From: a virus
Direction: 5' to 3' (one strand)
IMG/VR virus record: IMGVR_UViG_3300010883_028422
Location: 62,001-126,000 of that record
Length of the DNA: 64,000 nucleotides
Each line of letters opens with the position of its first letter. Position 1 is the first letter of the stretch. The notes under the pieces were generated by a model. That model saw only the letters and a program-made list of their open reading frames with translations. It was not told the DNA's origin and did no database searches. Positions 1-11,900 of this stretch are shown in pieces. A program made the translations under genes and the position numbers.

Positions 1-2982
1 GTTAGTTCCAGAGCCGGCGTAACGTTTAAAACAGTCGGCACTTTTAATATTAGTTCTTCAGAGAAGAATATGTTTGCTGCAAATGCTAATAGAATGAGAT
101 CTGCGCTTGATTTAGCCGGAATAACTGATTCGTATGCGATAGAAATTCCCGTTCAATCAATGAGGGCTGGGCTGTCTGGAAATATAGGTACTATGCAGAT
201 AGTGGATACGGCATTGCAGGAGAATATGAAGATAACAAACATTTCTGCATTTAGTGGTGGGTCAAACATTGAGGCAGACTCATCGTTTAGGGCTAGAATT
301 TTAGCAATATTTAGTGGATCAAACATAGGCACTTCGTCTGGATATAAAAATGCCGCCTTAGATGTTAGCGGAGTTATTGATGTTTTGGTTGTAGAGCCAG
401 GAAATACGCTGATGCTTAGAGACGGAACAGAGATAATAGAGGTTAACGACGGAACCTCTAGAATATTAAACTCTGGAACCGGCGGGAAAGTTGATATGTA
501 TATATTGGGAAGACTTTTAAATCAAATAACAGAGTCTTTTATATATTCTGATATATCTGGTAGTGGTAACGCCTATGACGATAGGAATGATTATACGTTA
601 GGTGTTCAATCACAAGATATAACAATGACATCTGACGAAAGAAGGCTCTATGCTTTTAAAAGTGGCAACATTCCATTCCAGCCTGTTGATTCAATAGTTC
701 AGGCCTCTGGAACAAAGTCTGGTATATTTGCAGAAAAGTTTGTAGATGCAGATGGTGATGAGAGCGGCAACTATGAGCTTTTAGTAGATGATAATGTTGA
801 TACCGGAGGCTCGCCGTTCGGCCTGGACCGGTTGCATTGGATCTCTAATACGAAAAATGTTATTGGAGAGATATATACAAAGTCCAATATGAATGAGATA
901 TCTACGCTAAGCTTTTCTGATATAGATAGCATAGATCAGGTTTATCGAGATGTATCCATATTTGGAGAAAACTCTGCGCTTAGCATATCTGACAAGACGG
1001 TGATACAGATAAGTCATTATCCTGCTGTAAGAATATCTAGAGTTGTGAACAGAACAACTGGAGAAGTTTACTCTGTTGAAAATTCAAATATTGATTCAGA
1101 CCTTGGCCTAAATACAGATGGCCTTATAAGTATATCCGGAAGAACTCTGCCTACCCAGTCTGATATTTTGTCTGTTGATTATACATGGAGACATATATAT
1201 GATCCTTATATAGATTATGATGGGATGGGCTCCATATCAATTTTCAAAGATGAATCTGTTTCGGACTCAATAGATTGGGGCGCTTCATGTGGAATATTTG
1301 AAGAAGAGGCTTTGTTGACAGTATCAGATGATGGATTACAGTTTTTTGCAGAAGTAGACCATGATATAAGCAGAATTGTTTCGGCTTGTTCAAAAGAAAT
1401 ACTAAGTCTTGAGATAGAGGTGGTTGAGCTTGACGAAAAGACACTATATGGCGTAGTAATCGGGGATGACCATGATGCTGTGGATAATATTATATCAATA
1501 ACTAATTCGCATGGTGTTGAGATATACAACACTTCAGAGGCGAATGGAACGTTCTCATCTAGAACAATATATTTGCCATCAGACTGTGTTTCTGGCCCTG
1601 GAGATGAAGTTACCGTTTATTATAATAAGATTGAATTCTTTGACTTGTCGGGTGGTGATGGTGCATTTTTTGACAAAACGATTACGCTTCCATCTGCTGA
1701 CATATTAAGAACAAATGATGCTTATGATTCAGCAAAATATACTAGTGACTATGCTTTAAATGTTTATGTAAAATATGTTGGAGTAGTATCTGATACGGCC
1801 ACATCAAGTGACTTTTCTTTGCTTCCAATATCTGGTTCGGAGACCAGTCGGTCGCTCTTTGACTCAAACCTAAGCCCTATGGACGGAAGCAATCAGCCTA
1901 TATTCTTTGAATATAATTCTGATGGTACAGAAAATTATATAGCCAGATTTGGTCCATCAAGATTGAGTGTAACAACTTCAAATACCTCTAAAAGTGGAAA
2001 AATCCAGGTGTCAGGAACAACTCTGTCGAGGATAGAGGTTGACCTGGTTGTCGGGAATTATATGTCTGGTCTAAAGATTGATCTCTCTGATGCCATAAGG
2101 GATTATTTTGGCGAAGATGATGTTCCATCAAATGTTGGTATAGCAAAAGTGGATCTTGTTAAATATGATGGAAGTATGTACGATTTATTAGGTTATAATA
2201 TTTTAGAAAACAAATACAACATAGGCGTGGCGGGAGTGGATTCTGAGCTTGAAAGATATAAATTTACTCTGCCATCCACTGTAGATAACTTAAGTATGAA
2301 CCCGTCAAGCGGTGATGTTTTGAGAATTAGCTTTCTAGCTTACAAGACTTCTGATTTTGAAGAGCTATATTTTTTAAAAAACGAATCAAGGGTTACAAAA
2401 AATGTTTTTGGGTATATATCTAAAGTGTCAGTATCTTCTGGGTTTAGAAATTCTATAGGTGAGCTTGTTGGTTCTATTTCAGTAAGCCCGATTAGTCAGC
2501 CTGCGCGTGGTGATAGTTATTATGTTGATTATAATTTTTCTGCCCCAAAAGAGGGCGAGAGAATAACGGTTCAGTATAATATAAATAAGCTAGTTGGAGA
2601 TGCAACAGTCGCTATTGAGTCAGTAAGGCCAATCACAGCAGATGTTCTCGTAAAGGAGGCAGAGGTCCTTCTTGTTGATGTTGCTGGAACATTATTAATA
2701 AATGATGATGCAATAGATAGTGCAGATACTATAGTTCAAGATGTTATAAGTGTTGTTACTAATATGCTAAATACATTAATATTAAGCTCAGTTATTGATT
2801 ATTCCGATATAATATCTGCAGCAGCTGGAGTAACTGGTGTTGACTCTGTTGATATATCATTATTTAATATATCTGGAGAGAGTGGCAGGAAGTCGTTTGT
2901 AAAGAGCCTGGATAATCAAACTATATCACCAGGAAGTGTTCTATTTTCTGCAATAACAAGAGAACAATTTAGAGTATCATAG
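1..2982 (+). CDS. Baseplate J/gp6-like wedge protein, 5' partial
   Basis: The frame is open from base 1, so the real start lies before the window; the first internal ATG is at 70. The N-terminal part reads like Baseplate_J (gpJ of P2/Mu, gp6 of T4): an IPVQSMRAGLSGNIG segment, then FSGGSNIEADSSFRARI and an FSGSNIGTSSGYKNAALDVSG stretch followed by an EPGN turn. The far C-terminus has the family's closing pattern, RPITADVLV then a long helix and GVTGVDSVD. The middle (about 500 residues) is beta-rich and unrecognised, making the protein longer than usual. In the family this protein forms the wedge ring around the tail tube. Only 8 bases separate it from the next gene. The family call is strong; the role of the central insertion is unknown. 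Confidence 0.85.
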   Translation, partial: VSSRAGVTFKTVGTFNISSSEKNMFAANANRMRSALDLAGITDSYAIEIPVQSMRAGLSGNIGTMQIVDTALQENMKITNISAFSGGSNIEADSSFRARILAIFSGSNIGTSSGYKNAALDVSGVIDVLVVEPGNTLMLRDGTEIIEVNDGTSRILNSGTGGKVDMYILGRLLNQITESFIYSDISGSGNAYDDRNDYTLGVQSQDITMTSDERRLYAFKSGNIPFQPVDSIVQASGTKSGIFAEKFVDADGDESGNYELLVDDNVDTGGSPFGLDRLHWISNTKNVIGEIYTKSNMNEISTLSFSDIDSIDQVYRDVSIFGENSALSISDKTVIQISHYPAVRISRVVNRTTGEVYSVENSNIDSDLGLNTDGLISISGRTLPTQSDILSVDYTWRHIYDPYIDYDGMGSISIFKDESVSDSIDWGASCGIFEEEALLTVSDDGLQFFAEVDHDISRIVSACSKEILSLEIEVVELDEKTLYGVVIGDDHDAVDNIISITNSHGVEIYNTSEANGTFSSRTIYLPSDCVSGPGDEVTVYYNKIEFFDLSGGDGAFFDKTITLPSADILRTNDAYDSAKYTSDYALNVYVKYVGVVSDTATSSDFSLLPISGSETSRSLFDSNLSPMDGSNQPIFFEYNSDGTENYIARFGPSRLSVTTSNTSKSGKIQVSGTTLSRIEVDLVVGNYMSGLKIDLSDAIRDYFGEDDVPSNVGIAKVDLVKYDGSMYDLLGYNILENKYNIGVAGVDSELERYKFTLPSTVDNLSMNPSSGDVLRISFLAYKTSDFEELYFLKNESRVTKNVFGYISKVSVSSGFRNSIGELVGSISVSPISQPARGDSYYVDYNFSAPKEGERITVQYNINKLVGDATVAIESVRPITADVLVKEAEVLLVDVAGTLLINDDAIDSADTIVQDVISVVTNMLNTLILSSVIDYSDIISAAAGVTGVDSVDISLFNISGESGRKSFVKSLDNQTISPGSVLFSAITREQFRVS

Positions 2983-2990
2983 GTATAATT

Positions 2991-5900
2991 ATGGCATTTA
3001 GACCAGTATCATTTTCAATACCGTCTACAACAGAGCTTAAAGTAAAATTTTCAGACGAACCATCAGAATCATTAACTGTTGATAATTTTAAGGTAAGCTC
3101 GTTGAGTGGAAACACAGATGATTTAGCTATCATCGGAGTAGAGGTATTTGAAAATCAAGTAGTTATCAAAACAAGGCCTCAGATCCATAGCAACTATTAT
3201 TTGCTTGAGCTTCTTGATACAGAGGGTGTGGTTTTTTCAACAAAAAAGGGCATAAGATTGCTCGATGATGATACGTCGAGAGCTTTATTTTTTGTTGGTA
3301 TAGATAAGCAAAACTCTTTGAGGGACGCCATGTTTAAGCGTGTCCCATCTATTTTCAGTTTAGAAAATACTAAAATAGAAAAGATTTATTCTGCACAAGC
3401 CGATGAGTCATTAAGAGCACTACACTCGATAGGCGAGCTCCTTAGTGATAATTATGTGTCCATTAGCGTTTTTAACGAACTAAGAACCCGTGGAAGTGGC
3501 GCGCATGATAGAATGGCAAATGAGGGCGCATATGAAATATCTAGAGTGTCAAGAGCTATAACGGGAGATGTTCCGCTGAAGGATATCTTAGAATATTCTT
3601 CGGAAAATTCTGAAAACAGAATGGATAAAGCGCCCAATTATCCGGTATCCCTACAGCAGGTGGTGATCCCTGATGAGGAGATAAGCTCATTAACTACTGA
3701 TAATTCATTTAACGGTTATTTGTTAAAATTAAAGAACAGCAGTGTTATTAAGCTTTTATCTGTAAAGCTAATTAGGCCTGGTGACGAAGAAGATTGCTAT
3801 GGTGATATAGGCGTTGATTACGATGTTGAGAGGTATAAGTATGGTATTCTCGAAGATAGGTATGACCCATATTATGCTTTTTCAAGGTATGACTTAAATA
3901 ATAATGAAATATTGTTATCTGAATTTTCTGGTTTTCCAATGCCAGAAGTTGGAGATAAAATAATTGTATCCTATATGCATAGGGATAAAAAGAGGTTTGT
4001 CTTAGAGGATGACACTTCAGTATATAGCGTTGAGAACTCTGCAAATGAGCCAATCCCGTCTAATATATCGAGCTTTTTTCTTTTAAATGCACCAATAGTT
4101 GATTCTTTTCATAATATATATGAAAAGGGCGGTGTTTCTTTTAAAATAAGTGAAAATAATGATTCTACGCCAGATATCTTTTCAAAAGAGCTGGCTTTTA
4201 ACTTCTCAAAACTTCCAGGGTTTCCCGGGGAATTTTCTGTAAATTATAAAACAGGAGAGGTTGTCGTTGTAGGTAGTGACATTGGAGAGGGAACCGGAAG
4301 GAATAATTATTATGCAGATTATACATTTAAAAGAGAATATGAAAGAGACTTAGATTATGTATTACATGATAATGAGTTTGCGTCAAATACATCTAGGCCG
4401 TTAACCGGCAGCGAATGCTTTGTATCCATAAGCTATGATGAAATGTTTGTTGAGGGTGAGCATTATAGGGCATCATCTCATATAGAGGTTATGAATGAAT
4501 ATGTTGAGAATAACCTATCTACATCTTTTTCAATAAAACCCAAGAATACACCGGTTACAAATGTTTTTAGAATTTCAAATCAAACAAGCGGAGAGGTGTA
4601 TAATCCGCTGTATCATACTGATAATGAAATTTTCTTTTCTGGAAATATTTCTCCAAGAATTGATACTATTTATAATGAATTTGCAAATTTTGATAAAATT
4701 TCAAATGAGAAGCTGGCCCCATCTGGTGAATTTATATGTCCTTCGTTTGCAGTTAAGGTAAAATCCAGAGAGTCCAGCAATACTGTATATTTTTCACCGC
4801 CTATACCTGCGGAGCTTGTAGACCAGAATTCTGATGATTACTTTATAAGAGAAGTAGTTAGTGATAGCAATGCGCTTACAGATGAGGATTTGCAGGTAAG
4901 GTTTTGGGGCGACCCAGATGGGGATAATTTAATTAGTTCCGTTAGCGTAAAAACTGGTGTTTCACTTCCATCGGTTGGATCAAAAATATATATTGGAAAT
5001 AGGACATATGTCTTTAGATTAGAGTCCGAAGGATTGCTGAACAATACTGTTGACTCGATAGGGTCATTTTTAAATTCATCGTTAGTATTTGATAGTGATT
5101 TATTTTTAAATGAAAAGTATTACGAACATTATGATTCTTCAATATCTGTAATAACCAGCGAACACTCAAGCCTTTTGATGGCGGTGTCACGGGACAACAA
5201 TGATGCTGGATTTAAAAATCTATCTAGAATGAGGAAGGTTGGTGATTATTTAGTAGATTATAAAAACGGCCTAATATATCTTGCCGTTTCAAAAGACCAA
5301 TCCTATGATAATATCGGAGAGGTTGGTTATTTTTGTTCAAATATTACTACAAAAAATACTAATCTATATCAGGTAACTTCCGCTAAGAAGAAGGCTCTGG
5401 CGTCTAGCGGAGATGAAGATAGTCTTGTAGAATATAATGATATTCATACAAAAATAAACTCAGTAAAGTTATTAGATGTAGAGAACACAATTACAATTTT
5501 TGAGGAAGAGGATTACGCGTTAGATTTAGATGGGAATTATCAACAAACATTAGTGGTTCTTGATGATTATACGTTTGTTACAAAGCATCCAATTAAATCA
5601 ATACATGGGATATGGCAGCTGGGCACTCTTTATGGTGAAAACTTAGACTCTGCAGACCCGAGGATTAGAGTTGAGGATAAATACGGAGAGGAAGCGGTGC
5701 TGAGCGCCGATCTTGGTGGGGGGAACTTATTTTCACAAGATTCGGTTACATTTCAAGAAAATATTGTTGATTTAAAGAAATATGCAACAAAGAGAATGTA
5801 TTTAAATTCTGATGGTGATGCATTACAGTTCAAGGTATTTGATTCAAATATAGCTAGCTTTCGAAGTGCAAAAACTGTAAAAAATGGAAGAATTATATTT

Positions 5901-8900
5901 GATGATGATTTAAATTTTACAAAAGTTAGTGGTGTAAGCATATTGGGAATAAACAGTTATGATGATTCTTCTGCGTCAATAGCGATTTATTCTGCAGATT
6001 TAGCATATGCTAGAATCGATGCCGATGGAGACTTTGTTTTAGACAAATATGGCAATAGGTTTAGGATAACAGATTTTGATGATTTGAGGGCAAATATATC
6101 AATTTTACTTCCAGCGGAAAATAATGCATCATCTGGATTGCCAGATATTGATTTTGACGCATCAGCATCAATAATCGTAAAGGCCGGACTTGAAATTGAT
6201 GGTGATGGTATGACGTTATCTATTCCAAGAGATAGCGGCGTGATGAATGGAGAGGCGATCGAAGTCGAGTACCTTCCGTCATGGGTTCCGGATATAGGTA
6301 CGGCATTATCTATAGATTATAGATATGGAAATATCTATTTAGATTATTTTCATGTATATGATGATATTGTTGTTTACTATGAGTATGGAGATAACTCTCT
6401 TGACTGGTCTATAAGCAATGAGATCGTAGAGGGCGAGAACTACTTTGTTTCATACAAGTTTGGAGCACTTCGTGATGGATTGAGAAAAAACTTTGGAACT
6501 CTTACAAATATAGAGTTTTTTAACAATTTCTCATTAAATACGGATAGGGAGACCTATAGGGATGCGCTTTCGGGCGTTCTTCAGTCATTTCCAAAGGGTC
6601 CGACGATACCATCCTTTGAGCAGCTTGTTAATTCATTTACGCGCATTAATCCAAATATAAAAGAGATGGCGTTTAATAAATGGATTTTAGGAAGAGACTA
6701 TCTAGCGCCCGATGATATTAATTACACCGGAAACTTAGTTTTCTCTGGCGGAAAGTTTGAAGATGGTCTTATTATAGATGGAGATAAGACGGTAGACTTG
6801 CCAGCAATATCTAATTTAAGGCTCGAAGACGGAACTGTTGAGGCGTGGATAAGGCCGGACTGGGCTGGAATAGATAATGATGCTGATTTGACATTTTCTA
6901 TTGATAACATTGGTAAAAAAATATATTATTATATTAAAAATAATGATATATTTAATATTGATAATGGCTTTGATGTATATAATGGTGATTTGTTTGTAGG
7001 CGGAACACAGTCAAGTATATACGGCATCTCAATGCATAATTATGACACAATTTTTAATAGCAGCGGAGAGGAGGAATTCGTGTCTGGAGTTTCTTCGGTA
7101 TCAAAAACCGAGGTTGGCTTTGGCAGAATTAATGCCTCTAGATCTTATGTCGAATTACATGCTGATATGGCAAGCCCCATAATGCATGAATTGCCAATAG
7201 ACCTGTATACCGAACTGGATGTGAATTTAAGCCCGGGGTTCTTTGCAATTTATGATAATAATCGAATCGTATCTGTTAGTTTAAGAATAAATACTATAGA
7301 TTCTTGCGTTTTTGATGTTTATGAGCACAACTTAACATTTGTTGAAATGTCGCCATATGAAACTCCGCATGTAACTAGGAGCTTCGGAAGAAGACAGGGG
7401 CCTGGCCTTGGATATGAAATAGATCCGATGTTGAACTTTAGGCATAATGATGCTCGTGGAACTGAAAATATTATAAAAATATCTTTAGATGCCCCAATAT
7501 ACTTAAACTTTTTAGATGACAACGTAGAGGTTGTATCGGAAGATATTTTTAGCTCAATAGTTCTTGTTGACTCAACATCGCAGATGTTTAGAGTGGTTGA
7601 TTTGCTTGATGACGACGGGGCCTCTCTGAGCGCACCTTTTGGCAAATACATTTATTGTGTTGTGGTGGACAGAATGCCAATAAATGTACCTGAGTTGTCA
7701 CAAATGGGCTCTGACGCTATAAACAATATTGGCCCAATAGGCACGGCGTCTTTGTGTTATCAATCTGTTGTTATAAACACAGAAGATAGCGTTAACTCAG
7801 AGGTTGCGTTTGGATTTAAAAATAGATTATTTTTGACAAATTGGATGTTTGGGCATGCCGGAATCTCTATAAATAGGGACCCGATTAATAATTTAGTTAA
7901 GATAATTATAAATGATGCTGATAAAAACTCAACCGATGAGATGGTGATTTTTTATACAGATTTCCCAAAAATAAATGATTCGGCAAGTGTCTCGCTAGGC
8001 CTTGACTCTATTTTAAGTGCAAATAAAAATATTTCTTTTGGAGCAATAGATAGCACGTGTAAGACGGATCTTTTAATTAGTAAGTTAAATTATGAGTTTG
8101 ATTATAGATATGATGTAGATGATATTTATATTGGAAAAGATTCATTTAATCCAAAAGAGAGTACGTTTACTTTAAATAAGGATGATTATCCGGTGTCCCC
8201 AATGGGGATGCCGAGCAACATTAGTAATGATGAGGGACTATTTATATGGTTTGATGATTTGTGTGAAAATCCACTGTCTGAAGACGCTGGTCAGTGGATA
8301 ATGAGAACCAGGGTTAAGAGGGTGCTGGATGTTCCAAGTGGAGTTATTGCTTATGGAGATGACGATTATGATGTGCTGCATGAACAGTTTACATCTGGAG
8401 ACGGATTCGGGGGCAGAATAACCACGAATGGAGAGTTTTCTTCGGTTGTCAGATCATCTCGTGACGAAGACGATAACGGGTGTTGTACTGATATTTTGTG
8501 CAAGGCGCATTATAGATATTGTGGAGGGGGAACTCTTGAAGATCTTGGGTGGGTTAGAATGCAAGACACTGATTCGCTCGTTATAAATGTTATATTTGAT
8601 GGGCGGGAAACCGGAAGGTCCACCTGGGTAAAATACCCTGATCTTGAAACAACATATTCTGATGGAATATATAGAATGGCTGCTCCTGAGCATGGAACAG
8701 GGGTTGTATATACAGCAATACCATGTTATGGTGGGAATGAAGAATTTGTTGTATCGGCAAAGGTTGTGTCATCATACAGCGCTAGTGATAATTTTGACTT
8801 TTCTGGAGCAATATCAGGATTTTTCTCTGGAATAGCCCCATTAAACATAAATGATTCAAATATAAATTATAAAGTGTCACTTGGCTTTGGAGAGAGGGGC

Positions 8901-11900
8901 GAGCCTCTCGTACTTGTGTTGGATGCAGAAAAGAATTCTATAGAGGACATAATTCTGTTTAACTGGAATGATGGCTCTTTCCATGAGTATAGATTTGTAA
9001 GGCTAAAAGAAGAAGAGTTTGTTGAGCTTTATATAGATCACTCTCTTTATAGCAAGTTATCTGTTAATGACTTTGATACTCCAGATATAGATTCATGCAC
9101 TATATTCAGTGAGCCATATTTGGCGATATATGTTGCAGACTCAATGGATGATGCTGGTAATCTTTCCTTAAACACTTTAGATATTGACTTTATATCATAC
9201 AATGGTGCGGATATACAAGAAAACATAACTCTTGAATCTGATGATATATTCATATCAACCGACCATAAAATAGATTTTTCATTCTCAACTGTTTTGTATG
9301 ACATCGAAGCCACTACAGATGATGAAGCTATTGACGGTTATGACGGTTATGACGGTTATGACGGTTATGACGGTTATGACGGTTATCCTGAGTTGCAAGA
9401 TCTCTATGACGTTGACGAGATTTGCATGAGTTCTGATAAGCTTAGATATATTGTTGACTCTGGACTTGGAGACTCAAGGGGCAGGCTGTCTTTGTTTAAA
9501 GACGGAAAGGGCTTTTTAAACTTTAGAATATTTGATGATTATGAAAAGAATTATGGTGAAACCGGATTTTACAATCTTGCAACAAATATAAAATACTTCA
9601 AACCCGGAGAGCTACATCATGTTGCGGCAAGCTGGAGGTTAAATTCTCTTGAGGAAAAGGACGAGATGCACTTGTTTGTAGACGGAATAGAGGCTCCAAA
9701 CATATTTAAATTTGGTGGTGCAGTTCCGGTTAAAATAAATGATAAATTTTCAGATGTTAGCAAAGAAGTACTGCAAAGTTTTACCGTTGATGATATAGAA
9801 TATTCTGAGTCATATTATGATGGAATTACTTCTGCATCAAGTTCTGTATTTATGTCAGAATCAGCCGGATTCACCTCCGACATGGTAGGCAGAAGTATAA
9901 TAATTGAAAATTCAACTTTGGCGCCAACTTTAATTGGTGGCGAATATATAATAGCATCTGCATCAGGAAGCCAGGCGACATTTGTTCGTGGAGAATCATT
10001 AAGTCCCGTTGTATTTGATGTTTCTACAGCAGATATTCAATTTAAATTTCCACCTACGGCTGGCATATCTAATAATGTTTTAACAGACATAAAGAATGAT
10101 AAGGCTGCAATATTTAAAACAAATTGTGATTTTGAGTCTGAAGAGATTGGTGGAATTTTTTACGAAGTAGTTAATGGTGAAATATCAATAGTTTCTGGCA
10201 GCAATGTTGTCAAGCCAAAGTTTAGAGCAGATGTAGACTCAAGAGTTATTGAGTTTGTAGGAAAAGATGAAAACTGCATGTTTAATAACACTGTTAATTA
10301 CACAGATCTTGATGTTCATATAGAATCGTTTGGATTGATATCCAGAAGAGTAAACTCAATAATAGAGCTATCTTCTTCGTCATATAATTCTCAAACGAGG
10401 CCAGACACAGGTGTTTCGCTATTTGCAGGCGTCTCAAAATCATCTGGGGCGGGTGAAAGTTATATAAAAACAACCGGCCCTCAACCACTATCTCTTGGAG
10501 ACGTAAAAATAAGAAGGATTGTTTTAGAGAAAACCGTAGTGGATATTAGCCCAATACTTGTTGATGGTGAGTTATACAGTCAGTCAAATATTGAATTGGA
10601 TTTTGATGACGGAGAGCATCTTCTTATAACAGAAGAGTTGAATACCTCGAAGACAAATATGGGCAGAAGGTTGTCTGTATTTTTTGATTCAGATAATATC
10701 AGATATTGTGATACGTATGTCGATGAAGCAACAGTGATTCCGTGTGTTGACGGATATGACGGATATGACGGATATGACGGATATGACGGATATTGTGAAG
10801 ATATTGAGGGAATTATATATATTCCAAGAAATATTATAACAGTATATGGAGAAACAATAGGCGGGAATGATAGTGAGGATTTTATTATAGATAAAAATGG
10901 TGAGTTTAATGGAGAAAAATTCTTTACATCAATAAGTAATATTGAAATATCCCTTCTTGTGTCTGATCCTGATTATTTTGAATTAGGCGTAATATCAATA
11001 ATGGAGCTTGATCCTATAACAGTGCAAAATAATAATGGCTCGTATGTATCTATTGATGAATTTTATAATGGAACATTTATGATTTCTGAAGCAGGGTCCG
11101 AGGGGCTATTCCCGTTTGAACTTCCGCCAGGAAAATATCATCTTGATTATGCAGCATATCTGAAGCTGTTTCTCCCCCTAATTGGTGATAGAATTTTTAT
11201 AGGAAGCGATATTCATGGCGAGAACCAATTATGCGGAGTTGTTGATGAATTTAGGATAATTTCAGAAATGTCCGGAGATACTAGGCCGACCGAGATGGCC
11301 ACTAGTTCAACGAGAAGCATAACTAATGATTTTAATAGACCAATACCGTTCTGTCTTGATGAGCAAACGCTATCCCTCATTCATTTTGACAATCCAATTG
11401 AGTGGCAGGCGAGAAGGCTTAGGACTAAAGAGTTTTTAAATACAGATACAAACTTTAAGTTTAAAATACCATTTGATCAGAGAGAGGTCCTTGTTAATTA
11501 TGTAAATGATGAAGAGAGTTTTGTTAAAAAGATGAAATATTTTGAATTTAGCAATGATGATGCAATAAAAACATTTTATGAGGTACATAAAGCAGAAGGC
11601 GGCCCTCTTGTTAATAACGGAACATACTTAGACCAGTATAATGATGTTCCTTTAAGCTCAACAAGCGTAAATGAGTATTTTGGAAAATCTGGAGTATTTG
11701 ATAATGGAAACGCTCTTCTGTACGAGAATGATGGTGGTATATTCAGAAGAGATGAGGGTACGATCGAGTTTTGGATAAGCCCGCTGTTAGATGTGAAGAA
11801 TGATTTGGAGGAAAGGTATTTTGTTGACATATACTCTATTGAGCGGAAAAGAATAAGTTCTGATTCTGCATCAAAGATTGTTCTTCCAGTTGCAGCTAGC

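Noticed and set aside
9333-10793. Repeat tracts as a CRISPR array
   Set aside because: Units are 9 bp, directly adjacent without spacers, and in frame within a protein gene.
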